This document shows, one piece after another, positions 43,887-52,421 of a DNA stretch of 64,000 nucleotides. The translations under genes were made by a program, and so were the position numbers. The DNA is from an uncultured Paracoccaceae bacterium (GTDB lineage: Bacteria > Pseudomonadota > Alphaproteobacteria > Rhodobacterales > Rhodobacteraceae): the NCBI GenBank assembly GCA_947500135.1, contig CANMQX010000003.1, positions 248,001-312,000 of the forward strand. Direction: 5' to 3'. Below the pieces are notes generated by a model, which was given only the letters and a program-made list of their open reading frames with translations, made no database searches and was not told where the DNA came from. The stretch's first letter is position 1; the number at the start of each line of letters is the position of its first letter.

Positions 43887-44866
43887 CAATGGGCTCCGGC
43901 CCGGTCGGCGCGCAGGCGCGGGTCAATCAGGAAATACAGGACATCAACGATCAGGTTGATGCCCACAAACATTACCGAGATCAGCATCAAATAGGCGGCC
44001 ATGACCGGGATATCGACAAACTGAATGGCGTTGATGAACAGCAGGCCAACACCGGGCCACTGAAATACCGTCTCGGTAATGATGGCAAAGGCGATAATTG
44101 ACCCCAATTGCAAACCGATGACCGTGATTACCGGCATCATGGTGTTTTTCAACGCATGGCGGAAATTCACAACCCGGTCGCGCAGGCCCCGCGCACGGGC
44201 AAAACGGATATAGTCCTGGCGCAAAACCTCCAGCATTTCCGACCGGACCAGCCGCATGATTAGCGTCATCTGATAAAGGCCCAGCGTGATGGATGGCAGG
44301 ACCAGCGCCTTTAACCCGGTTTCGGTCAGAAACCCGGTGGTCCAATTGCCGATCCTGACGGTTTCCCCCCTGCCGAAACTGGGCAACCAGCCAAGTTCGA
44401 CCGAAAAGATATAGATCAGCAATATCCCGATCAGAAAGGTCGGTAAGGACACCCCGATCAGTGATGCGGACATGATGAAATTCGCGCTGAACCCATTTCG
44501 CCTGATCGCGGTAAACACGCCCAATGCGATACCCATAGCAATCGCCAGAAAACCGGAAACAGCGGCCAGTTCCAGCGTGGCAGGCGCACGTTCCAGCAGG
44601 ATATCCGATACTGGACGGCCCTGCCGGTAGCTGACCCCGAAATTGCCCTGTGCGGCGTTTTCCAGAAAGCGGAAATATTGCACGGCAAATGGCTGATCAA
44701 GGCCCAGCTGCCCGCGCAACCGGTCGATATCTTCCTGCGTGCGTTCCTGCCCCAGCATGTTGTCGATAGGATCACCGACAAAACGGAACATCCCAAAGGC
44801 GACCATCCCGACGATCAACAAAACCAATCCCGACTGCGCGACGCGTCGTATCAGATATGCCAGCAT
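43886..44866 (-). CDS. Peptide-type ABC transporter permease (DppB-like)
   Basis: A 326-residue permease with six predicted helices beginning LIRRVAQSGLVLLIVGMVAF, the usual DppB start. The coupling region RSEMLEVLRQDYIRFARARGL is clear. It follows the second binding-protein gene by 22 bases and overlaps the DppC-like gene, so the operon is tightly coupled from here on. There is no intercistronic hairpin in this gap, unlike the gap between the two binding-protein genes. Confidence 0.9.
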   Translation of the reverse strand: MLAYLIRRVAQSGLVLLIVGMVAFGMFRFVGDPIDNMLGQERTQEDIDRLRGQLGLDQPFAVQYFRFLENAAQGNFGVSYRQGRPVSDILLERAPATLELAAVSGFLAIAMGIALGVFTAIRRNGFSANFIMSASLIGVSLPTFLIGILLIYIFSVELGWLPSFGRGETVRIGNWTTGFLTETGLKALVLPSITLGLYQMTLIMRLVRSEMLEVLRQDYIRFARARGLRDRVVNFRHALKNTMMPVITVIGLQLGSIIAFAIITETVFQWPGVGLLFINAIQFVDIPVMAAYLMLISVMFVGINLIVDVLYFLIDPRLRADRAGAH

Positions 44867-44888
44867 TGATTTTGTTCCTGCTTCGTCT

Positions 44889-46454
44889 TTAGTTCACGGT
44901 GACCCAGCGCAGGATAAAGAAGTTATCCGGGCGTTGTGTCAGGGCGATATTGCTGCGGGTGCCCCAGACAAGGGGTTGGACATATAGCGGAACATAAGCC
45001 ACCTCATCCTGTAGGATCTTGGTGATCTCATCGACCATGCCTTGCCGCTTGTCGGCATCAATCTCTGACTGGACCATCGGCAACAATTCATCAACCCGGG
45101 CGTTTGAATAGCCGCCAAAATTCCAGCTTCCCAGCTTCTTTTCCTCATTTGGGGTCGCGGCCAGGAAACGGATTGGGTGTTCGGCATCAAACGTACCCGG
45201 TGACCAGCCCAACAGATACATGTCGTAATTGTCGGCACGCAGCTCCGGCCAGTAATTCTGCACCGGCATCGCATCCAGCGTGGCGCGCATGCCGACCTGT
45301 GCCAACATGCCAGTGACCGCCTGACAAACAGATTCGTCATTCAGATAGCGATCATTGGGGCATTTCAGCCCGAAGGAGAATCCATCGGGATAACCGGCCT
45401 CTGCCAGCAGGACGCGGGCCTGATCGGGGTCATAGGCAGGACGATCCGCCAGACCGGTGGAAAACCCGTTCATCGCAGGGCTGACCAATTGGCTGACCTC
45501 TTCTGCATTGCCACGCATGATGGTTTGCAAGATGGCCGGTACGTTGACCGCATGGGCCACCGCCTGCCGGACACGGGGGTCGGCAAAGGGGTTGGCATCT
45601 GTCGTCTCAGCCGAATATTTTAGGGCGTCGGCCTCATGCGGGAAACCCAGCATGATGACGCGCGCCTCAATCCCCTGGATGACATTGACATCGGGGTTTT
45701 CGGCCAGACGGGCGACATCCTGAATGGGCACAGGATTGATGTAATCGACATCACCGGACAACAGGGCGGCCAAGGCGGTGGCAGGGTTCTGGATCGGGGT
45801 CAGTTCGGCACGGGTGATATTATGTTCGGCCTCGCCCCACCAACCGGCAAAGGGTTCCAGCACTGTGCGCAAGCCCGGTTCACGGGCGGTCACTTGAAAC
45901 GCACCGGTGCCGTTGGTGTTCAACGTGGCGTAGTTGCCAGATTCCTTATCAGGCAGGGCGGCGTTATTCGCCTCGGCCCAGCCGCTATCCATGATCATCC
46001 AGTTCGCGATGGAACTGGGGAAAATCGGGTTGGGGGCGGATGTCATGATGTCGATGGTGTAATCATCAACGACGTTCACCTCAGACACGGCGGCAAACCA
46101 GCTGCGGGTGTCTGACGCCTCATCCGATGCACGCTGATAGGAAAACAACACATCTTCGGCTGTGAAATCGGCACCATCATGGAACGTGACGCCTTCGCGC
46201 AAGGTAAACCGCCAGCCTTCGCCTGCACCAATCGGCTCCCACGCGGTGGCAAGGGCGGGTTCAACGCTCATATCCTTGCCGCGACGGACAAGGCCCTCAT
46301 AGACATTGTTCAGGAAACCCAGAACCGGGGCCGAGTTTACGGCATGCGGGTCCATGGTCTGCGGGTCTGTGGTTTCGGCCCATGTAAACTCGGCAGCCTG
46401 TGCAGCCGATCCCAGGGCAACCGCAATCGCGGCGTAACGGATAGTGCGTAGCAT
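44889..46454 (-). CDS. Family 5 extracellular solute-binding protein (second copy)
   Basis: A 521-residue periplasmic binding protein with a signal peptide ending AQA/AEFT near residue 20. It belongs to the DppA/OppA family (SBP_bac_5): opening TWAETTDPQTMDPHAVNS, then EPALATAWEP and LREGVTFHDGADFTAEDVLF. It is similar over its length to the protein encoded just upstream at 46512, so the two look like diverged tandem duplicates feeding one transporter with different ligands. The gap between the genes carries a strong hairpin. Confidence 0.9.
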   Translation of the reverse strand: MLRTIRYAAIAVALGSAAQAAEFTWAETTDPQTMDPHAVNSAPVLGFLNNVYEGLVRRGKDMSVEPALATAWEPIGAGEGWRFTLREGVTFHDGADFTAEDVLFSYQRASDEASDTRSWFAAVSEVNVVDDYTIDIMTSAPNPIFPSSIANWMIMDSGWAEANNAALPDKESGNYATLNTNGTGAFQVTAREPGLRTVLEPFAGWWGEAEHNITRAELTPIQNPATALAALLSGDVDYINPVPIQDVARLAENPDVNVIQGIEARVIMLGFPHEADALKYSAETTDANPFADPRVRQAVAHAVNVPAILQTIMRGNAEEVSQLVSPAMNGFSTGLADRPAYDPDQARVLLAEAGYPDGFSFGLKCPNDRYLNDESVCQAVTGMLAQVGMRATLDAMPVQNYWPELRADNYDMYLLGWSPGTFDAEHPIRFLAATPNEEKKLGSWNFGGYSNARVDELLPMVQSEIDADKRQGMVDEITKILQDEVAYVPLYVQPLVWGTRSNIALTQRPDNFFILRWVTVN

Positions 46455-46476
46455 GAAGATTCCCCCCGATAAATCA

Positions 46477-46504
46477 GGCGGCGCGTCGATCCAGACGCGC
46501 CGCC
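46477..46504 (-). other. Intercistronic hairpin between tandem binding-protein genes
   Basis: A perfect 11-bp GC stem (GGCGGCGCGTC at 46477-46487 with 46494-46504) and a 6-base loop, just after the stop of the first binding-protein gene on the minus strand. Its placement matches hairpins after three other binding-protein genes in the window. Confidence 0.65.
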
Positions 46505-46511
46505 CATTGTC

Positions 46512-48092
46512 TTAGTTCATGGTGAAGTATTTGACCTTTGGCTGATCTTCCGGATCAACATCAATGCCAACGGCATCGGTCATGGCCCAGTTCAGCACCT
46601 GGTGGTGGATCGGGATGTAAAGCTGTTCATCCTGCACAACCCGCCAGATCGACGCGATATCAGCGTTCCGGGCATCCAGATCAGTGTTCGATGCCAGCGA
46701 TGCGATCTTTGCATCCAGATCATCGCTGTCAAAGCCAGTGCCATTCCACGTCCCGATATCCGCCTCGCGACCATGCACAAGGAAGTTAAAGATATATTCG
46801 GAATCGTAGGTCGGGACACCCCAACCCAGCATGTAGAAATCGGTCTTGCCATCGGTGATCAATGGGAAGTGCTGGGCCTTTGGCTTGGCATCCAGGTTCA
46901 CGGTCACACCAATCTGACCCAGCATGCCAACAGCGGCCTGACAGATCGCTTCGTCATTGACATAACGATCATTGGGGCAGTCCAGACGGATCGAAAATCC
47001 GTCAGCATAGCCTGCATCCGCCATCAGACCTTTGGCAGTTTCGATATCAGTGCCCGATTCACCGTCCATATCAGCGGTCCAGCCATTGACGAATGGCGGG
47101 GCAATCATGCCTGCAGGCTCTGATTGGCCGCGCATGACGACCTGCTTGATCGCATCGCGGTTGATCGCCATGGACATGGCCTGACGGACGCGGACATCAG
47201 CCAGCGGGTTCGCACCGTCAATATTGTCAGCCTCAATATCGTCAGCACCCTGGTTCATACCAAAGAAAATAACCCGGTTCTGCGGGGCAGTCTTGACGGC
47301 AAGGCCATCAGCCTCGGCCACGCGGGACAGATCCTGTACCGGCATATCCTGCAGGAAATCAATCTCGCCTGACAGCAGGGCAGCAACACGGGTGGCGGCG
47401 TTCTGGATCGGGGTATAGACGATCTCGGACACTTCCATGGGGAACTGATCGCGGCCCCAATAGTCCTCGTTGCGGGTCATGACGGTTTTGACATCAGGCT
47501 CGCGGCTGGTCAGCACGTAAGGACCGGTGCCGTTGGTATTTGTTGTGGCAAACGTGATCTCGCCGCCTTCAAAATCCTGCACGTTGACGGTGTTATTCGC
47601 CTCGGTCCAGCCCTTATCCATGATGAACAGGTTGGTCAGGTTGGATGGCAGGATCGGGTTCGGCCCATCGGTGACCATCTCGATTGTGAAGTCGTCGACG
47701 GCGCGAACCTCGGTAATCGAACCGATCAATTCCTTCATGTCGGAATTTGGCTGCTGGGCGCGTTCAAAGCTGAAAACAACGTCTTCGGCGGTAAAGGCCG
47801 CACCATCATGAAAGGTCACGCCTTCACGGAGATTGAAGACCCAGACATTCGGATCGCCCTCTTTGGGCGCCCAATCGGTGGCCAGCGCAGGTTCAAATGC
47901 GCCAGTGACATCGCGAATGATCAGCGGCTCATACATCTGGTGGCGGATTGTGTGGGTGGGGCCTTCGTTTTGCGCATGCGGGTCAAGCGTCAGCGCATCC
48001 CCCGATCGCGCCCAGCGCAGTGTTTCGGCCTGCGCAACCATAGCGGTCGAGGCCAGCAGTGCGGCCGTTACCGCGACTGTTGATACTTTCAT
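46512..48092 (-). CDS. Family 5 extracellular solute-binding protein (first copy)
   Basis: A 526-residue periplasmic binding protein, first gene of the peptide-type ABC operon. The signal peptide ends near VAQA/ETLR at residue 22. Family sequences are GDALTLDPHAQNEGP, EPALATDWAP and LREGVTFHDGAAFTAEDVVF. It shares layout and many blocks with the next gene (44889). A GGGAGAA ribosome-binding site precedes the ATG. The operon promoter should lie in the 48093-48240 region; no operator was recognised. Confidence 0.9.
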   Translation of the reverse strand: MKVSTVAVTAALLASTAMVAQAETLRWARSGDALTLDPHAQNEGPTHTIRHQMYEPLIIRDVTGAFEPALATDWAPKEGDPNVWVFNLREGVTFHDGAAFTAEDVVFSFERAQQPNSDMKELIGSITEVRAVDDFTIEMVTDGPNPILPSNLTNLFIMDKGWTEANNTVNVQDFEGGEITFATTNTNGTGPYVLTSREPDVKTVMTRNEDYWGRDQFPMEVSEIVYTPIQNAATRVAALLSGEIDFLQDMPVQDLSRVAEADGLAVKTAPQNRVIFFGMNQGADDIEADNIDGANPLADVRVRQAMSMAINRDAIKQVVMRGQSEPAGMIAPPFVNGWTADMDGESGTDIETAKGLMADAGYADGFSIRLDCPNDRYVNDEAICQAAVGMLGQIGVTVNLDAKPKAQHFPLITDGKTDFYMLGWGVPTYDSEYIFNFLVHGREADIGTWNGTGFDSDDLDAKIASLASNTDLDARNADIASIWRVVQDEQLYIPIHHQVLNWAMTDAVGIDVDPEDQPKVKYFTMN

Positions 48093-48245
48093 GGTATTCT
48101 CCCAAATGTCGTTGTGTGGCGTACCATTTGCGAAAACGGCAGGCTTGGCAAGGCAGTATCTGAGGTTGCCGTCGCAAGATCATCTGGAAGGCCAGATCGC
48201 TTTGACTTTCAAGCCGTATATCGGACCCGGAGCAGAAAACACAGA

Positions 48246-48412
48246 CATCTGCGCAGGAACTCTGGTTGAACTTCAAACAGATGCAGGTTGCGCATGTGGA
48301 ACATTCGCCAAATCCATCACACCAAAAGCGTGCCGTTTCAGAGCAGCATGCCTCCAGCCCGGCGGACCGCAAACCGCCTCATTTCAACGGTGTGATATCA
48401 ACGGGCCCTGAC
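48246..48412 (+). mobile_element. Decayed relative of the 268-bp MITE-like element
   Basis: Positions 48246-48280 match the reverse complement of 48748-48782, inside the intact element, at 33 of 35 bases. The segment ends at 48394-48412 with a diverged terminal repeat (TCAACGGGCCCTGAC versus TTAATGGGTCCTGAC). The interior is poorly preserved. It is best read as an old, opposite-orientation copy. Confidence 0.5.
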
Positions 48413-48576
48413 GCTGACAACGCGGATTGGGCGCGAACCATGGCGGGGTCGCACGCGGAAGGTGCCGGTCATGTTTTGCTTTTTTAGCTCAGGCCTTTTC
48501 AGATGACCCGCGCCGGGTCGCAGTGATTTGCGTTATACCGGGGCAAAGGCATCGCCCGACCAAATGATCCCCATCA

Positions 48577-48844
48577 CTAGGGTCAGGACCCATTAATTCC
48601 GCTCCGCTGGCGCCAAAACCGCAAAATATCAGGGGTTTGAGTTATGCAGCGAATAACGGGTTATTCGCAAATGGCTCACGCCGCTGAGATGAAGCGGTTT
48701 TGACGTCCGCAGGATTTGCCGGATTTTCCGCGTGATCTGCGTTGCAACTGCTTGAAATTCAACCAGAGTTCCTGCGCAGATGCGCCTTGTCACACGAAAA
48801 ATCTGTCAAACCAGCGGAGCGGAATTAATGGGTCCTGACCCTAG
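48577..48844 (+). mobile_element. 268-bp MITE-like element with perfect 34-bp terminal inverted repeats
   Basis: Positions 48577-48610 are the exact reverse complement of 48811-48844. The outer four bases are CTAG at both ends, which could be a target duplication as in IS5-type insertions; the repeat proper would then begin GGGTCAGGACCCATTAAT. Inside, after an AGGGG ribosome-binding-like site, ATG 48644 opens a 19-codon frame (MQRITGYSQMAHAAEMKRF) that looks like the 5' end of a lost gene. No transposase is present, so mobility would depend on a relative elsewhere. Confidence 0.7.
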
Positions 48845-49239
48845 GACTGGTTCTTCCCCAGATACCGAAGATCCGCGCAAGAAGACCGCTTCTATTTTCC
48901 AAGCGGATGTGACGCCGCGCAGCGGGAAACCGTTCACTGCAAGGATATGGCGTTTCATGACAGCATCGCTCCTGAACGACGGGCGGCGATTTCACGTCAA
49001 CTTCGCGCCGTGGCCTCTTGGGCGTCGATAACCGTGCCCGGCGTATCCGAAGCCCCTGATATTTCTTGAAATCCCCTCTGACCCGACCCCTTGTTGGGTC
49101 ATGATCCCAGCCAATCATGTGCCGCATCAAGAATATGATCGCGTCATGTGGGCCATATACTCAATTACGGCTCGTACCCGCCAAATGGATGTTTGATTGC
49201 CGTCCGAAAGAAGGTCGAGCCGGTGCCGCTTCATAACAG

Positions 49240-49381
49240 CCCCCGGGACGACGCATGACAAAACAGCGTCATGCCAGCGGCTTGCGACATTTGAGAATAG
49301 CCCGCCATTCTCTGCATGTCTCAAACCCCTGATATTTGTAGTTTTGACGCCAGCGGCGTCGCATTAATGGGTCCTGACGTT
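49240..49381 (-). mobile_element. Second, one-ended relative of the MITE-like element
   Basis: Reverse-complemented, this stretch aligns with the left 130 bases or so of the 48577 element: terminal GTCAGGACCCATTAAT, the block ATATCAGGGGTTTGAG, then ATGCAG and a frame reading MQRMAGYSQMSQAAGM. It is in inverted orientation. No second terminal repeat was found, so it is a truncated copy. Another fragment of the ATATCAGGGG block lies near 49055-49070. Confidence 0.6.
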
Positions 49382-49747
49382 AAGTCCCGATCTTGCGCAA
49401 TGCGGCGATAGCGTCTTGCGATACCGGTAGTCGCGCGGTTCTGCCCCCTTTTGGATGCTCCGTTTACCATCACCTATGCGCGGCTGACGACCGGGCCGCC
49501 TGCCGCAGTGATCAAAGAAGAGGAAGGATTTGCGACGCAGATTTCCCTTTCGGTCCGAGGGGGCAAAGACCCAAGTCGCGCCCTATACCGTCGCCTGCGC
49601 TCCCATTTATGTCACCGGCGTTTTGGAAAACGCGGACGTCTTAGGGTGCCGGTAACACGGCATGTTGATCGTTGCAGGAAACCGTGCTGACAGGCATATC
49701 AGCGCCGCCAGTCGTCAGGATGTTCAAAACACTCTGCTGGTTTCCGG
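49382..49747. other. Gene-poor flank of the element cluster
   Basis: About 365 bases. Two overlapping open frames on the plus strand (49393-49644 and 49451-49690) have no ribosome-binding site or recognisable domain and look like decayed sequence. The right end is the downstream flank of the PDC-like gene; no terminator was recognised there. Confidence 0.4.
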
Positions 49748-50320
49748 CTACATCAACGCGGTCAGGTTGATCCCCACTGTCAGCGCGCCAATGATTGCAC
49801 CCGTGGTCTGATCGGTGATCGTCATGGATACCTGTGCCTGCAATTCTTCCGTTGAATCGTCCATTTCCACCTCGCCAAAATGTACCGCACTGGCCCCCAC
49901 GCCATAGGTCTGCTGGAACTTGGCCTCATCACCCTGCCAATAATCGGATGTGACAGCGGATGCCGCAACATTCAGCCCGCGCGCATCCATCACAAACACT
50001 TCTGTAATGGCCCCGTCTGCCCCATCTACCTGTTGGCGAAGGAACGCAGCCGCATCATTATTCAGAACATCATCGATGATCTCCGCACCTTCCATGCCGA
50101 CCTGCGCGCGCCATAACTGGTCCATTTCATCAATTGTCGCCTGATCATAATTGGCCGTCACTGCGTTTTGCGCGTCAATGGCGGCGACAATCAGCGGGTC
50201 CGTGGCCCAGGGCGCAATACTATTTGCAAGAAAGTCCTGCATCGCCCCTTCAAATTCATTGGCAGACAGGGTGGATGTGCAAGCGAACACAGCTGCAGCA
50301 GCGAGGATCAGTTTTTTCAT
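49748..50320 (-). CDS. Secreted free-standing PDC/Cache-like sensor domain protein
   Basis: A 190-residue protein with a signal peptide ending near LSA/NEFEG. The mature part resembles a single PDC (Cache-like) domain as found in chemoreceptors and sensor kinases: the strand pattern FVMDARGLNVAASAVTSDYW, then VHFGEVEMDD and ITDQTTGAIIGALTVGINL. No membrane anchor, kinase or methyl-accepting part follows, so it would act as a soluble periplasmic ligand-binding protein. An 11-bp periodic repeat lies about 150 bases upstream. The ligand is unknown. Confidence 0.72.
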   Translation of the reverse strand: MKKLILAAAAVFACTSTLSANEFEGAMQDFLANSIAPWATDPLIVAAIDAQNAVTANYDQATIDEMDQLWRAQVGMEGAEIIDDVLNNDAAAFLRQQVDGADGAITEVFVMDARGLNVAASAVTSDYWQGDEAKFQQTYGVGASAVHFGEVEMDDSTEELQAQVSMTITDQTTGAIIGALTVGINLTALM

Positions 50321-50471
50321 GGCGTTCCCTTCTCGATTAGAAAGATCGTCGTCGAGAAAGGCTAAGAAAATGTTGAGCCGATGCGGAATTGCCGTGATCG
50401 CATGAAGCTTAACGCCGCATTCATAATTTGACCGTGCGCCATGTTAATGTGGTGTCATGCACCCAAAGGGT

Positions 50472-50515
50472 CCGACGTTGGGCCGACGCTTTGCCGACGT
50501 CAGGCCGACACCGAA
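50472..50515. repeat. Four-unit 11-bp periodic repeat
   Basis: CCGAC starts at 50472, 50483, 50494 and 50505, each exactly 11 bases apart, with partly conserved spacers. On the minus strand the consensus is close to CGTCGGCAAAG, matching the repeat at 1-40. It lies between the OmpA-like gene end and the PDC-like gene, roughly 150 bases upstream of the latter. One-turn spacing suggests a protein-binding array. Confidence 0.65.
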
Positions 50516-50606
50516 TTTTGGCTGAAACCCCTGCTTTAACACATGATTCGCAAAACACGCCGATACCGCGCGTTGCACACCCCCATGCGAGGCACCGTGC
50601 GTTGCG

Positions 50607-52418
50607 TCACCGCTCTGTCAGTTTCAGTTCAATCCGGCGGTTTTGCGCGCGCGCCGCGGGCGTATTATCCGGGTTTAGCGGTTGATATTCGCCAAACCCG
50701 TTTGCCGCCAACCGTGCCGGCGCAAAGCCAAGTTCGTCGGTCATGTAACGCACGACGGACAAGGCCCGCGCCTGGCTCAGCTCCCAATTGTCGCGGAACC
50801 GGCTGGTGCTGCCCACGGGTATGTTATCGGTATGCCCGTCAACGCGGATCACCCAGTCAATTCCCGGCGGAATGTCATCGGCGATAGAGGCTAAGATACC
50901 GGCAATATTGGATATTTCATCCTCGCCCAAACCGGACAAAACGGCGCTGCCCGGTTGAAACAGCACCTCGGATGAGAATACAAACCGGTCGCCTTCAATC
51001 CGAACGCGGTCCTGTCCTTCCAGCACCTGGCGCAACTGGCCAAAGAAATCGGATTTGAACCGCGCAAGGTCCTGCGCCTCGGCGGCCAGCCTTTCAGCCT
51101 CTTGCGCCAACCGGGCGGCTTCTTCCTCCAGCCTGATCCGCTCGGCCTCTTCCAGTGCGCGGCGCTGCCGTTCCTCTGATACGACGCGCGCCAAGGCAGT
51201 GTTCAACTGCGCGCCAAGCGTTTCAATCTGGACCTGGGCTTCGCGATCCGCCTCTTCGGCGAGGTTCAGAAGCGATTGCAGATTGCCTACCTGGGTCCGC
51301 AATTCAGTGACCTGTTCATTCAGCAATGCGACCTGTCGCTGGCTTTCCGCAGACAGGGCTTCTTCGGCTGCAAGTGCTTGATTTGCTTGGGCAAGCAGGG
51401 CTGCTTGGCGTTCTGCTTCAGTCGTTTGCGTGCTTTGCGCACCCTGCGCGCGGGATAGGGCGGCAACGGCCTCGGCCAACTGGGCATTCAGGTCTTCGTT
51501 CTCTGCCGCAGCCTGTGCAGCGGCGGCTTCCGCGGCACGGCGGGCGCGTTCGGCTGCGGTCAGGTTTGCGTTGATATCTGCGCTGGTCGTCTGGATCGCG
51601 GCAAGTTCCTGATCCAGTTGCGCTCGGGCGGCTTGTGCGGCGGCCAGCAGCGTTAGTGTCTCTTCAGCTTCCTTGCGTTGGCGTTCAAGGTTCAGGGTCA
51701 TCGCCGTCAATTCCGTATCGGCATTGGCAAGACGTTCGCGCAGGGCGGCGGCGGCGGCGGCATCGGCCAGCCCTTCGGCTTCTAGCGTTGTAATCTGTTC
51801 GGATTGCTCGGTATTTTGGGTTTCCAGATCGGCAACCAGTGCCTCCAAAGCTTCTCTGCGCGCCGCGGCTAACCGTGCGGCTTCTGCACCTGCATCAATC
51901 TCTGTCCGAGCCTGAGCCAGGGCAAGGTTCAGCGCCTCTTGCTCAGAAATCAGATCGGTTTGTTCAGCCAATAGACGGGTCTGTTCATCCTCCAGGTTTG
52001 CAATATTTTCAGCGGCTTGTGCATTGTCAGCTAACAGGCCTGCGACCTGCGCCTCAAACTGGGTGATCTGAGATTGGGCCTGTGTCAGGGCTTGGTCCTG
52101 CGCCGCGCGTTCGGTGATCAAGGCCGCGATGCGGTTGGCCTGCGCTGCGGCCTCTGCTGCGGCGTCGTCCAGATCAGCGGTCAGGGTCGCATTGCGGTCG
52201 CGTTCGATCCCCAAGGTACTGCTAAGGGCGGCGATCTGGCCGCTAAGCGCGTCAAGCTCGTCCTCTTGCCCGGTGATCGTTTCGCGCAAGACAAACTGGA
52301 TCACCATAAAGATGGTCAGCACGAACATCAGCACCAGCAAAAGGCCCGTCATTGCATCAACAAAGCCCGGCCAAATGGCGTTCTGGAAACGGTTGGATGA
52401 TCTGCGGCTCAGCGCCAT
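50607..52418 (-). CDS. MotB/OmpA-like protein with a very long coiled coil
   Basis: A 603-residue protein. One N-terminal membrane helix at about residues 20-44 carries a MotB-like Asp (Asp21 in GFVDAMTGLLLV). An Ala/Glu/Gln-rich coiled coil spans about residues 46-465, and a C-terminal OmpA peptidoglycan-binding domain starts near 471 (DGHTDNIPVG, AARAQNRRIELKL). With the channel-type partner 3 bases upstream it looks like a proton-driven stator anchored to the cell wall. If fully helical, the coil would be far longer than an ordinary periplasm is wide. True flagellar MotB is encoded separately at 61463. Confidence 0.8.
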   Translation of the reverse strand: MALSRRSSNRFQNAIWPGFVDAMTGLLLVLMFVLTIFMVIQFVLRETITGQEDELDALSGQIAALSSTLGIERDRNATLTADLDDAAAEAAAQANRIAALITERAAQDQALTQAQSQITQFEAQVAGLLADNAQAAENIANLEDEQTRLLAEQTDLISEQEALNLALAQARTEIDAGAEAARLAAARREALEALVADLETQNTEQSEQITTLEAEGLADAAAAAALRERLANADTELTAMTLNLERQRKEAEETLTLLAAAQAARAQLDQELAAIQTTSADINANLTAAERARRAAEAAAAQAAAENEDLNAQLAEAVAALSRAQGAQSTQTTEAERQAALLAQANQALAAEEALSAESQRQVALLNEQVTELRTQVGNLQSLLNLAEEADREAQVQIETLGAQLNTALARVVSEERQRRALEEAERIRLEEEAARLAQEAERLAAEAQDLARFKSDFFGQLRQVLEGQDRVRIEGDRFVFSSEVLFQPGSAVLSGLGEDEISNIAGILASIADDIPPGIDWVIRVDGHTDNIPVGSTSRFRDNWELSQARALSVVRYMTDELGFAPARLAANGFGEYQPLNPDNTPAARAQNRRIELKLTER

Positions 52419-52421
52419 GGA

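Noticed and set aside
49393..49690. Two overlapping plus-strand open frames
   Set aside because: No ribosome-binding site, no recognisable domain, and they lie in the decayed flank of the element cluster.
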